Positions 35,346 to 44,098 of a stretch of DNA of 52,178 nucleotides are shown here, piece after piece (the stretch's first letter is position 1; every line of letters starts with the position of its first letter). The DNA is taken from NCBI GenBank assembly GCA_913063525.1, contig CAJXYV010000002.1:1-52178 (forward strand), given 5' to 3'. This DNA is from an uncultured Verrucomicrobiota bacterium. GTDB taxonomy: Bacteria; Verrucomicrobiota; Verrucomicrobiia; Verrucomicrobiales; Akkermansiaceae. The position numbers and the translations under genes are program-made. A model generated the notes under the pieces. The model saw only the letters and a program-made list of their open reading frames with translations, made no database searches and was not told the origin of the DNA.

Positions 35346-36959
35346 TTACATCAAATAGAGGATCGGGAAGACAAAGATCCAGACCAAGTCGACGAAGTGC
35401 CAAAACAAGCCGCCGATTTCGACGCGGTTGGCGAGCCACTCTGGGTTGCTGAGATACATTTTTCGGCCGAAGAACAGATAGTAAGCGAGGACAAGAGCAC
35501 CGCCGATGACGTGCAAGCCGTGAAGGCCAGTAATCGTGAAGTAAATAGCGTAGTAGGGATTCCACGCCGGAGTGAACTTCGACTCAAAGCCGACCTGTTC
35601 GCGAGGAACCGAGAAGCCAGGGAAAGTTTCGTCGCCGCGAGCTTCGTAGTTAGGACCAAAGAATTCCTCCTTGAAAGCGTCGGCTGGGGCGAGTTTGGCA
35701 CGGCCTTCGTCTTCGGCCTTTTCAGCAAAGTCTTTCCAGCCAATGCGATAGAGTTCCTTGTGGGTCGGGAAGCGGATGGCTTTGCCGTCCTTGTCAGCAC
35801 CATAGTCCTTGAGCAGTTGCGCTTTGAGCTTGGCGACCTCGCCTTGATGCCATTCCCACGCTTGTTTCGCAAAGGGGCTGTTCTTGATGAGCCACGAATT
35901 TTCGATCGCGACTTCGGGGTCGATCCCTTTCTCTTCGGCTTTCATGGCGAGGTGTTGGAAGTCGATCGCATCGACGTGGTGGAACACCATCGGGCTGTCC
36001 AGCAACTTGCCATCGATGACGGTGTCGTCGCGCAGGCGCGACTGGGTCGCGGCCGGTTTGATGTCGCGCGGATGAAAATCGAAGTGAGCAGAAGGATCGA
36101 CCGTGAAAGCCACGGTGGAGATCTCGCTGAGCAACTGAGGAGTGACGACGGCCATGTCGATATTCACGCCATCGGCGATCTGCCAGCCGCGTTTATCGGG
36201 ATTGGCGGCCTTGGCCTTTTTCCACTCGTCGCGCAGGGCAGCCGTGCGGATCACTCCGTTGTGGCTGCGAGCCGCGAGGTGGGTCTTTTGGATGCGATTG
36301 AGGAGTTCGATCGACAGCGGTTCGCCAGCCTTCGCGATCACTTCGGCCGCCTGGCCTTCACGAGTGATTGCCGAGACATCGGCCGTCAGGACGATTTTCG
36401 AATGACGGTGTTCGGCTTGGGTGAGGAGTTCCTCGACCCATGGCTTATGAAAGCGAACGGTGTTGAAAGTGAGCTTGGAGGTTTCGACGTTGATGAGGTT
36501 TTCCTCGATCTTGTTGCCCTTGTGATCGAGCACGGGCTTGTCGTCCTCTGTTTCATAGCCCAAGTGGCCTTCGATGACGGAATAGTCCTTGAGACGGAGT
36601 GCTTGGTGATGGAGTTTGACATTATATTCCACGCCCTTGAGGACCATGAAAATGAGCGCACAGAAAACCGTGATGCCCATGAAGATTTGGAACTTCCGCC
36701 AATCACGCAGCTTCAGGGATGCCCAGGCAAAAACCACGGTCACCGATGAACCGATGAGCACGAAGGTATTAATCAAACCTGGCAGCACAGGCAGGGTGCG
36801 CTCGGGCCACGGGAAGTCGGCACCGAGGCGCAGAAACACATAGGCCGAGAAGAAGCCGCCGAAGAGCATGACTTCGGAAGCCAGGAACAGCCAGATCGCG
36901 ATCTTCGAATTGAAGAGGCCGGTGTCCTTTCGGGGAGTGACGACGTAGGGAATTTCCAT
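35346..36959 (-). CDS. Cytochrome c oxidase subunit III with a large insertion
   Basis: Membrane parts are typical of heme-copper oxidase subunit III: 'AIWLFLASEVMLFGGFFSAY' (about residues 21-42), 'FVLIGSSVTVVFAWASLK', 'IFMGITVFCALIFMVLKGVEY', then near the C-terminus 'YAIYFTITGLHGLHVIGGALV' and 'EIGGLFWHFVDLVWIFVFPILY'. Between residues about 118 and 462 there are roughly 345 extra residues that are soluble and charged, where the normal protein has only a short loop. The ORF has no frameshift or stop, so the whole protein would be 537 residues against about 200-260 normally. The insert has no motif I recognise. Role: accessory subunit of the aa3 oxidase. Confidence 0.85.
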   Translation of the reverse strand: MEIPYVVTPRKDTGLFNSKIAIWLFLASEVMLFGGFFSAYVFLRLGADFPWPERTLPVLPGLINTFVLIGSSVTVVFAWASLKLRDWRKFQIFMGITVFCALIFMVLKGVEYNVKLHHQALRLKDYSVIEGHLGYETEDDKPVLDHKGNKIEENLINVETSKLTFNTVRFHKPWVEELLTQAEHRHSKIVLTADVSAITREGQAAEVIAKAGEPLSIELLNRIQKTHLAARSHNGVIRTAALRDEWKKAKAANPDKRGWQIADGVNIDMAVVTPQLLSEISTVAFTVDPSAHFDFHPRDIKPAATQSRLRDDTVIDGKLLDSPMVFHHVDAIDFQHLAMKAEEKGIDPEVAIENSWLIKNSPFAKQAWEWHQGEVAKLKAQLLKDYGADKDGKAIRFPTHKELYRIGWKDFAEKAEDEGRAKLAPADAFKEEFFGPNYEARGDETFPGFSVPREQVGFESKFTPAWNPYYAIYFTITGLHGLHVIGGALVLAYYLFFGRKMYLSNPEWLANRVEIGGLFWHFVDLVWIFVFPILYLM

Positions 36960-37028
36960 TAGAAAAAAGGGAAGACTGGTGAGGTGATTGACCGCGGCGA
37001 ATTGGTTGGATGGGAAAAATTGGGCGGC

Positions 37029-38900
37029 TCAGTGCTTGTCTGGTGCCTCGAGGTGCTTGGGTTCGATCCACTGGGGAAGGAAATCCGAATCGCAATCCGG
37101 GCGGCTGTATTCGTAGGGGCCGCGATAGGTGACGGGCTCCACGAGGAAATTACCGTGGCCCGGAGGTGTTGGCGTTGCCCACTCGAGGGTGGTGGCGTCC
37201 CACGGATTGTCGTTTTCCACCTTTTTGCCAAACTTCCACGACGTGAAGAGATTGATGATGAAAAAGATTTGGAAAAAGGCCATCGTCCACGCCCCCATCG
37301 ACATGATGATGTTCATGTCAATGTGCTGAACAACGGTATTGCCGAAGATGTTCACGCTGTCTTGAGCCTTGGAGAGATAAGCATCGCCACCATTGTACCA
37401 ACGGCGATGGAAGCCCGCCATCCCTTGCACCAACATCGGGAAGAAAATGAGGTTCATGCAGATCAAGCTAGGCCAGAAGTGCAGGTGGTTGAGAGTTTTA
37501 CTCATGTAACGGCCGGTGATCTTCGGGTACCAGTGGAGGACACCTGCAAAAAACCCGAACAGAATCCCCGGAGCAACCACGTAGTGGAAGTGACCGATGA
37601 CATAGTAGGTATCGTGGAGGTGGAGATCCGCCAGATTGAAGGCCAACGGCAAGCCGGTGAGGCCGCCGATGCCGAACATCGGGATGAAGGCGCAGGCCCA
37701 CATCATCGGCGGAGTGAAGCGAATCGAACCGCCCCACAGCGAGATGAGCATAGCGGTAATAATTACCACCGATGGAACTGAGATGAGAACCGTAGTGGTT
37801 TGGAAGAAGGTAGAAACGGCGGCACCCATGCCGGTCATGTACATGTGGTGAGCCCAGACGACGAAGGAGAGGAACCCGAGAACCAGCACGGAGTAGACCA
37901 TCGACTTGTAGCCCCACAGCGGCTTGCGCGTGTTGGCTGGGATGATTTCACTCACACAAGCAAAGGCGGGCAGCAGCAGCACATAGACTTCCGGGTGACC
38001 GAGGAACCAGAACAAGTGTTGGAAGAGCAGCGGCGAGCCACCACCCGACAGATTGGCAAGACCCTCGGTCTTGGTGAACAGGCCGGATGGCATGAAGAAC
38101 GACGAATGTGCCACGCGGTCCATCAATTGCATGATGCCAGCCGCTTCGAGCGGCGGGAAGGCAAGCAAGAGAAGGAAACCCGTCACCAGCATCGACCAAA
38201 CGAAAAACGGCATCCGCATCCAGGTCATTCCGCGGACGCGGAGATTGATGATGGTGGTGATGAAATTCACCGACCCAAGGAGCGACGAGGTGATCAGCAG
38301 CACCAGTCCCAGCAGCCACTGGGTTTGCCCCGCCAGCCACTGGTTGACGATTTGGCCGTCGGCGAAACCGGCGAGCGGAGAGTAATTGGTCCAACCCGAC
38401 TTGGCGGAGCCCGACTCGAGGAAAAACGACGAACACATGATGATGCCCCCGAGGAAGTAAACCCAATAACTGGCCATGTTCAGGCGCGGAAACGCCATAT
38501 CCACCGCACCGATTTGCAGCGGTGTAACATAGTTACCGAAGGCACCGAAGCCCAGCGGCACAATCCCAAGGAACACCATGATCGTACCATGCATGGCACC
38601 AAACATGTTGTAAGTCTCCCCTGTCACCTTGCCGTCCTGCAACCAGCGCGCCTTCCAGCCGTCGGTGAAGACCCAGCTCATCCATTCAGGAAGCGGCTGA
38701 TGCGGAAAAGCGATACTCCAGCGCATCACCATCATCAGGTAGAAGCCGAAAGCGAGGAAACACATCGCGGTGATTCCGTACTGGATGCCGATCATTTTAT
38801 GATCGGTGGAGAAGACCCATTTCCGGAGAAACCCCGGATCGTGGTGATGATCTTCGTGGTGGGCGTCGTGCCCGGCAGGTGAGGTGGCGTGAGAGCTCAT
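37029..38900 (-). CDS. Cytochrome c oxidase subunit I (aa3-type, catalytic)
   Basis: This is the catalytic subunit with the heme a / heme a3-CuB centre. Visible ligands are the low-spin heme His in 'NMFGAMHGTIM', the CuB His and cross-linked Tyr in 'WFLGHPEVY', the two CuB His in 'WAHHMYMTGM', and the heme a3/heme a pair in 'IGHFHYV' preceded by 'LHLHDTYYV'. The Glu in 'GHPEVY' is the D-channel Glu, pointing to the A1 class. The protein is 623 residues, with a His-rich N-terminus ('HATSPAGHDAHHEDHHHD'). All ligands are present, so this is the active oxidase of the cluster, in contrast to the CcoN-like subunit. Confidence 0.96.
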   Translation of the reverse strand: MSSHATSPAGHDAHHEDHHHDPGFLRKWVFSTDHKMIGIQYGITAMCFLAFGFYLMMVMRWSIAFPHQPLPEWMSWVFTDGWKARWLQDGKVTGETYNMFGAMHGTIMVFLGIVPLGFGAFGNYVTPLQIGAVDMAFPRLNMASYWVYFLGGIIMCSSFFLESGSAKSGWTNYSPLAGFADGQIVNQWLAGQTQWLLGLVLLITSSLLGSVNFITTIINLRVRGMTWMRMPFFVWSMLVTGFLLLLAFPPLEAAGIMQLMDRVAHSSFFMPSGLFTKTEGLANLSGGGSPLLFQHLFWFLGHPEVYVLLLPAFACVSEIIPANTRKPLWGYKSMVYSVLVLGFLSFVVWAHHMYMTGMGAAVSTFFQTTTVLISVPSVVIITAMLISLWGGSIRFTPPMMWACAFIPMFGIGGLTGLPLAFNLADLHLHDTYYVIGHFHYVVAPGILFGFFAGVLHWYPKITGRYMSKTLNHLHFWPSLICMNLIFFPMLVQGMAGFHRRWYNGGDAYLSKAQDSVNIFGNTVVQHIDMNIIMSMGAWTMAFFQIFFIINLFTSWKFGKKVENDNPWDATTLEWATPTPPGHGNFLVEPVTYRGPYEYSRPDCDSDFLPQWIEPKHLEAPDKH

Positions 38901-38934
38901 AATTCCGTCTTACGGCGTTGGAGATTGATTGGAG

Positions 38935-39699
38935 TCAGGGTGCCTTGGCAGGGGCGAGAGTGATAGGATCAAGGAGAGTCTTGGGATCGAGCTTTTCGCC
39001 CGGCAGGTCCTTGAGGTGATCGGCGGAGAGTTCTTCGGCGGTCACCGAGTTACCCGCGTTTTTGCGGGCTGCGGAAATCTCAATAGCCGCCTTTGCCATG
39101 TCGAGGGTGATCACGTCGCCCTTGGTATTGCCGAAACTGCTACGGACGTAGGTCATGATTCCAGCAAGGTCCTCAGGAGTCATACCAATTCCTTGTGGTG
39201 GCATGACACCATACGTGATGCCGTCATGCACAGGACCTTGGAGACCGTTGAGAATGATCATCGCAAAACGCTCGGTTTCGCCGTTAGGCCATGGTGTACC
39301 CGCCAGCGACGGGAAGGTCGAACCATTACCCTTGCCATCGGAACCGTGGCAACCGTTGCACTTGGCGGAATAGATTTTCGAGCCTTTGGCCATGTAGGCG
39401 GCAAGTGCTTCCTTTGGGAGCGGACCAGTGTCTTCGGCACCACCGGCAGGAGTTCTGACGTAATTTTCACGAAACAGAGTGCCATAGGAGAACCAATGCC
39501 CGGCATCGCCTAGAATCCCACCCGCGATCAGGAGAACCACGCCGCAAGCGACGAGAGCCCACAGCGAAATCGGCGCGATGCCGTTATCGACAATCCGCTT
39601 CTCGCGAGCACATGCGGCAGCATCGCGGACCGCAACACCGTGAGCTTCGGTCACATTGATCGATTCTTCTAGGTCTGGCTTTTCGTTAGGAAGAGACAT
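38935..39699 (-). CDS. Membrane-anchored monoheme cytochrome c
   Basis: The 254-residue protein has a soluble N-terminus, one helix at about residues 42-64 and a class I cytochrome c domain with 'CNGCHG' (Cys114, Cys117, His118). A Met in 'YGVMPPQGIGMT' is the likely sixth ligand. It resembles the cytochrome at 41994, sharing 'GLQGPV...G', 'MP..G...' and 'TYVR.SFGN', so the two are paralogues. It sits between ccoO and cox1 and probably shuttles electrons between the two halves of the cluster. Confidence 0.85.
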   Translation of the reverse strand: MSLPNEKPDLEESINVTEAHGVAVRDAAACAREKRIVDNGIAPISLWALVACGVVLLIAGGILGDAGHWFSYGTLFRENYVRTPAGGAEDTGPLPKEALAAYMAKGSKIYSAKCNGCHGSDGKGNGSTFPSLAGTPWPNGETERFAMIILNGLQGPVHDGITYGVMPPQGIGMTPEDLAGIMTYVRSSFGNTKGDVITLDMAKAAIEISAARKNAGNSVTAEELSADHLKDLPGEKLDPKTLLDPITLAPAKAP

Positions 39700-39723
39700 G
39701 TTTGAACGTAAGTGATAAGTAAA

Positions 39724-40437
39724 TTATTTCGCGGAGCCCTTGGCCTTAGCAGGCGAGAAGTTTAGGACTGCGGGAACCGCTTGGTCTTTTTTAAGCGAGA
39801 GAAGGTAGGAAACAAGGGCCTTTGCTTCTGGAGTTGGAACTAACTCAGTGCCTTCGTCGGCATTTCCGAACGGCATGGCATCTTCCGAGGGATTTCCCGT
39901 GATCTTGCGCTTGGTGAACATGAAGTGGTGGGGCGGACAGGTGGACTGCCAAAGCTGAGGATCGAGGCGTGGATTGTAGAGGTGAGTGAAGAGCCAGATG
40001 GATGGGTCTTTACCCGCAGCGTAATTAGACTCCACGCGGCGGCCGAGATTGGACAAATCAGGACCCATGCGGGAGACACCGATCTGGGCGAACTTTTCGC
40101 CGAAGAAGTCGTAGGCGTTGGTTTCGCGCCGGGTGTCGCCGCGATCAGGATCTGCCTTCAAGCCGCCCCAATCTGGGCGATAAAGGTCATTGCCCGCATA
40201 AGTCGGGCGAACGACCTGCGTGTGGCAAAGATAACAGCCGTTTTCGGCATAGACTCTGGCACCATCGGCCACCCGCCCCGTGCGTTTCGGGAAGAAGATG
40301 CCGGTGGTCCCATCTGTTGCTTCTGATAGTTGGATCGGCGCCAGATTGCGCATGGTGATAAATGGCACCACGATGACCGCAAGCCACGCAACGCCAAAGC
40401 TGGCTGATAGTCCGAGAATGAATGTACGAAAGCTCAT
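39724..40437 (-). CDS. ccoO: cbb3-type oxidase subunit II-like monoheme cytochrome
   Basis: CcoO is a membrane-bound monoheme cytochrome c. One helix lies near residues 8-28, and the heme motif is 'GCYLCHTQVVRP' (Cys68, Cys71, His72), which is the CcoO signature. 'FGEKFAQIGVSRMGPDLSNLGRR' and 'DAMPFGN' (likely Met ligand) complete the pattern. Length 237 is usual. In true cbb3 oxidases CcoO carries electrons to CcoN; here its partner lacks catalytic ligands, so CcoO may serve the aa3 oxidase or ACIII instead (inference). Confidence 0.88.
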   Translation of the reverse strand: MSFRTFILGLSASFGVAWLAVIVVPFITMRNLAPIQLSEATDGTTGIFFPKRTGRVADGARVYAENGCYLCHTQVVRPTYAGNDLYRPDWGGLKADPDRGDTRRETNAYDFFGEKFAQIGVSRMGPDLSNLGRRVESNYAAGKDPSIWLFTHLYNPRLDPQLWQSTCPPHHFMFTKRKITGNPSEDAMPFGNADEGTELVPTPEAKALVSYLLSLKKDQAVPAVLNFSPAKAKGSAK

Positions 40438-40464
40438 GAAGTTTGAGATCTGAAATTTATCACC

Positions 40465-41970
40465 TTAGTGGGCGCTGATGTATCCGGGGCCAGCATTGTC
40501 GATATCGCCTTCCTCGCCGTGCGGGCTGGAAGCATGTCCGTGCGCGGCATCGAAGAGAGTCGGATGTTGACTGCGCCGCCCGAGGCGCAACCACATCAAG
40601 GCGAGGTGAATGAAAAAGAAGATATTGGAGAATAGGATGAAGCACCAGGCGATCGTTGTTCCAACCGCGTATGGGTAGGCGCGGCTGGCGGCGTTCTGCC
40701 ATGGTTGTTGCCAGTCTTCCTGACCGATCCCCTGCTCGAATCCGCCGAAAATGGCGAACAATGCGACTGCCATGATTCCATAAACCGAGAACAAGAAGTG
40801 AATCTTGATCAGGCGGCGGGAAAGCCACTCGCGGCGTGTCACCCGCGGCACGATAAAGTAAACCGCACCGAACATGACAAAACTGAAGAAGCCATAAAGG
40901 GCGAGAATTTCAAACCCATAACCGGAGAGTGAGAACTGCGTGAGCGGCAGGGTCGAATCTGGCAAGTTCAACACAACCGCGGAGCATGCCAGAAGAATCA
41001 GGCCGCCAATCCCTGCAAGGGTGAAACGAAGGGATGGGCTGCTGGCCAAAATCTCTGGCGACGAGATCGCGGTGCGCAGAAGATTGATGGCGGCGGAAAT
41101 CGTCGGCACAAAAAGCATGACGGTGGCTGCAGCACCGACGTATGGCAGGAAGTAAGGGATCGGCGCACCTGCCAGCTTCTGCATGCCCGCCCAAGGAGCG
41201 ATAACGGCGAGTGACCAGAATCCGAGTTTTGCCAGCGAATAGCTATAAACGGGCTGGCCGGTGATTTTGGGTGCGAGGTAATAGGCAGTTCCCAGCGCCA
41301 CGGGTGTGAAGAAGAGGAACGTGAGGGCCGACTTATACCAGGCATTGATACCGGCAGCCATCACCGGATGGCCCGGCAGGCAGTGAAGCAAGGTGTTTGC
41401 GGTGATGAAGATCCAAGGGAACCAAACGATGGCCGCCAGTAGATACCACTGTGAGATATAGACGTGGCCCTCGGGCCGAACGCGGAATTGGATGAATGAC
41501 CAGATGACAATGGCGAAGTAACTGGCGAGCAAAACCGGCCAGGCAAATGCAGGGAATTCCATCCATGGCATTCCCGTGCTCGAGCCCGAAAGGATTCCCA
41601 CGAGACCCAAGAAGACTCCGAGATTCCATACATGACCCGCGACTAGAATCAATCCGGCAGCAGTGCATTCTTTGCGCGATAGCCGGGCCATCATCCAGAT
41701 GATCACCGCAAACGCTGCCTGAAATCCCCAGCCATAGATAAAGGCGTTGATGTGAGCCGGAAAGACGCGGCCATAGGTCAGCCATGAGCAGCACGACAGA
41801 AAGCCGGGTGCGTGAGCCTTCGCCGAGGAGATAATGCCCAGAACGATTGAAACCGCGAGCCAGGCGGCACCGCTGGTCAGGAAAAACATCACGGGGTGAC
41901 GTAGCGAACGGTCGATCCCCGCGCGAAGCAAGGCGTCCTGTTCAGTGGTAGTTGAGATGGCGGAAGACAT
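40465..41970 (-). CDS. CcoN-like subunit I without catalytic histidines
   Basis: The 501-residue protein has about 12 helices and keeps CcoN landmarks: 'GRVFPAHINAFIYGWGFQAA' (His73 aligns with a low-spin heme ligand of CcoN), 'ALGTAYYLAPKITGQPVYSYS' and 'FGAVYFIVPRVTRREW'. However, 'WYGHN' of true CcoN is here 'WYKSA', the 'GPHHLHY' segment is 'APWAGMQKL', and the helix X 'GHVHSG' is 'GYGFEI'. No His at all occurs between residues 201 and 391, so neither the CuB nor the heme b3 centre can form in the usual way. It is probably a structural or electron-transfer subunit. The gene is intact, with no stop or frameshift. Confidence 0.85.
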   Translation of the reverse strand: MSSAISTTTEQDALLRAGIDRSLRHPVMFFLTSGAAWLAVSIVLGIISSAKAHAPGFLSCCSWLTYGRVFPAHINAFIYGWGFQAAFAVIIWMMARLSRKECTAAGLILVAGHVWNLGVFLGLVGILSGSSTGMPWMEFPAFAWPVLLASYFAIVIWSFIQFRVRPEGHVYISQWYLLAAIVWFPWIFITANTLLHCLPGHPVMAAGINAWYKSALTFLFFTPVALGTAYYLAPKITGQPVYSYSLAKLGFWSLAVIAPWAGMQKLAGAPIPYFLPYVGAAATVMLFVPTISAAINLLRTAISSPEILASSPSLRFTLAGIGGLILLACSAVVLNLPDSTLPLTQFSLSGYGFEILALYGFFSFVMFGAVYFIVPRVTRREWLSRRLIKIHFLFSVYGIMAVALFAIFGGFEQGIGQEDWQQPWQNAASRAYPYAVGTTIAWCFILFSNIFFFIHLALMWLRLGRRSQHPTLFDAAHGHASSPHGEEGDIDNAGPGYISAH

Positions 41971-41993
41971 CGGCTTTGAAGATAAAATCGAGA

Positions 41994-42749
41994 TTAAGGT
42001 TTGGTGAGTTCCGCAGCAGAAACTTGAGGTTTACCCACCTCACTGCGAAGCGCGGCGACTTGCTCGGGCTTGACGGCCGAAGCCTTATTGCCAAAACTAT
42101 TGCGCACGTAGGTAAGGACACCGGCGATTTGCTCGTCCGTCTGATAGGCAAGCGCCGCCATGCCGCCCGGCATGTTGTATTCCGTCCCCTTGACCGAAAT
42201 CGGACCTTGGAGACCCCGGAGTTGGATACGAATGAGATTGGAAATCGGCCCCTTGACCCATTCCGAACCGGCAAGCGGCGGTGCAATCGGACTACCTTCA
42301 CCATTTTGGCCGTGGCAGGCAGCGCAGACGAGGAATTGAGTTTTGCCGATCGCCATGACAGCAGGATCAATCGGAGCCTCAGCCGCATCTGAAACATCGA
42401 TCGCCTTGGTATCAACGGCTGGCGCTGATGCGAGTTTTTTGGCAGTATCGGAACCCGGCACGAGCTGGGCAGGCTGCTCAACCGCTAGTGGTTTGGTAGC
42501 AGCAAGCTGCTTGGCAAGTTTCGGAATAGTGGCATCAAGGACTTCAGGCGAGATGTTAGCTGCCTGAGCCGCATCGATTTTTGCCTTGGTGATGTAGCGT
42601 GACTTGGCAGCTGCATCTTCCATAGTTGTTGGATCGGAGTGATTGAATAACCAAATCACTGCGAGCATCACAGCAAAGATGAAGAAGGTGCCAAGAGCCC
42701 ACCAGAAAGTAGTGAAGCGGATGATCAGATTGTCGCGGGATGGGTCCAT
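41994..42749 (-). CDS. Membrane-anchored cytochrome c (CcoP-like)
   Basis: The 251-residue protein begins 'MDPSRDNLIIRFTTFWWALG' with a single helix at about residues 12-35, a linker rich in A, K and P, and a heme domain with 'CAACHG' (Cys142, Cys145, His146). The likely Met ligand is in 'NMPGGMAAL'. The ORF track begins at 42929, but those extra 60 residues overlap actF in another frame; the ATG at 42749 is correct. It has one heme, whereas a normal CcoP has two. It lies directly after actF and before ccoN. Confidence 0.87.
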   Translation of the reverse strand: MDPSRDNLIIRFTTFWWALGTFFIFAVMLAVIWLFNHSDPTTMEDAAAKSRYITKAKIDAAQAANISPEVLDATIPKLAKQLAATKPLAVEQPAQLVPGSDTAKKLASAPAVDTKAIDVSDAAEAPIDPAVMAIGKTQFLVCAACHGQNGEGSPIAPPLAGSEWVKGPISNLIRIQLRGLQGPISVKGTEYNMPGGMAALAYQTDEQIAGVLTYVRNSFGNKASAVKPEQVAALRSEVGKPQVSAAELTKP

Positions 42750-42765
42750 GTTCGAAAAAGGAAAC

Positions 42766-44076
42766 TCAGTTAGAAACGTTTGCGGACTCGAGAATGCGAG
42801 GGTCGCGATTCGGATAGAGTGAATGCTGACCCAAGGCGCGGATGAGGATAAAGAGGAATGCCGCACCGATGGTGACAAATGCGAGGATGTCACCCCAGAA
42901 GGCTCCGGGAATCGCCACTTGGATATCACCGAATACTTCCGGCTTGATATGACCCAAAGAAACGCCGCGCTCAGGAATCGTGATCAGGTAATGATCGAGG
43001 GCGTGCATGCAGAGCGTGTAAACGGCGACGATCGAAAGCATCTTCGGATTCTTCTTCAACCACGCTTGGAGCAGGACGACAAAAGGAACGACGAAGTGAC
43101 CGAAGACGAGGAAGTACATGGCAATGTTCCAGTTGCCCGTATTGCGAATGGAGAAGTAGGAGGTTTCCTCGGTGATGTTCGCATACCAGATAAGGAAAAA
43201 CTGGGAGAAGGCGATGTAGGCCCAGAAGGTGGTGAATGCGAACATCAGCTTGCCCATGATGTGGAAGTGTTCCGAGGTCGTCACATGCTTGAGATGACCC
43301 ATGCTCTTCAGCCAGGTGCAAACAAGAACGATGACCGCCATTGAGTTCAGCGCGGTGCCGGCAAACAGATAGACACCCCACATCGTCGAGAACCACTTGT
43401 AATCGAGGCCCATCAGGAAATCGAAGCCGGTGAATGTGATCGTGAGTGCAAAAATGATCAGAGGATAATTGGAGTGGTAGCGCGCCGTGAGCAGGCGGGC
43501 TGTTCCGGGATTAGGATCGGTATCCTGAGCCGTCGAGAGCTTGCGAAGGCCATAGATCACCGCACTGAGACCGATGCCATAGAAGGCGAAACGACCGTAC
43601 CAGAATGGCAGATTCATGAACCAATGCTTGTTCGATAGAAGATGCTCGTGGTGATGGAGATACTCCTTCACCTCGCCTGGAGCGGCGCGGTGGATATTCA
43701 TCCATTCGTAGAGATAAACCTGAACCTGTGGGAATAGCAGCGGCAAGCCGAACAGAAAGACCCACGGAAAGGTCGAGCCCAGGTTTTCAAAGGTGCGACG
43801 GACGGAGGTGCCCCAACTTGAATTGGAGACGTTGTGCAACAAAGTCCAGAAAACGCCACCGATCGAAAGCGTCAGGAAATAATAAAAGGCAAACAACCAG
43901 GAATAGGCGAATGGCCCACGAAGTTTTTCGGAAGCAAAAAACAACAGGTAGATGCTGGCGACGCTGCCTAGCACGGCCACGATCAAGGCCATGCGTTTCA
44001 CTTTCGAAACCTTGGAGGAGTCGAGGTGATCGCCGTTGATCGCGATGTCTGCGGATGTGACGTGGTGGTGAGCCAT
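42766..44076 (-). CDS. actF: Alternative complex III, ActF integral membrane subunit
   Basis: ActF is a multi-span subunit of alternative complex III, related to ActC/NrfD. 'MAHHHVTSADIAINGDHLDS' is the N-terminus; about ten helices follow, with 'FLFGLPLLFPQVQVYLYEWM', 'FGIGLSAVIYGL'-type and 'FTTFWAYIAFSQFFLIWYANI' typical of the family. The ORF track starts at 44199; the ATG at 44076 gives 436 residues, matching the family. The gene is 17 bases from the cytochrome c gene and in line with the act operon. Confidence 0.9.
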   Translation of the reverse strand: MAHHHVTSADIAINGDHLDSSKVSKVKRMALIVAVLGSVASIYLLFFASEKLRGPFAYSWLFAFYYFLTLSIGGVFWTLLHNVSNSSWGTSVRRTFENLGSTFPWVFLFGLPLLFPQVQVYLYEWMNIHRAAPGEVKEYLHHHEHLLSNKHWFMNLPFWYGRFAFYGIGLSAVIYGLRKLSTAQDTDPNPGTARLLTARYHSNYPLIIFALTITFTGFDFLMGLDYKWFSTMWGVYLFAGTALNSMAVIVLVCTWLKSMGHLKHVTTSEHFHIMGKLMFAFTTFWAYIAFSQFFLIWYANITEETSYFSIRNTGNWNIAMYFLVFGHFVVPFVVLLQAWLKKNPKMLSIVAVYTLCMHALDHYLITIPERGVSLGHIKPEVFGDIQVAIPGAFWGDILAFVTIGAAFLFILIRALGQHSLYPNRDPRILESANVSN

Positions 44077-44098
44077 TACTATAAAGTCAGTAAAAGAG

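Noticed and set aside
35397-36749. A 450-residue plus-strand ORF opposite cox3
   Set aside because: Shadow ORF antisense to the subunit III insert region. Its composition is low in any domain pattern, and it has no plausible partners.
37800-38882. A 360-residue plus-strand ORF opposite cox1
   Set aside because: Antisense to the conserved oxidase subunit I, with low-complexity H/R/E-rich translation.
42749-42929. N-terminal extension of the cytochrome c ORF (start 42929)
   Set aside because: The added 60 residues are Ser-rich, overlap actF in another frame and precede a proper membrane-anchor start at the ATG at 42749.
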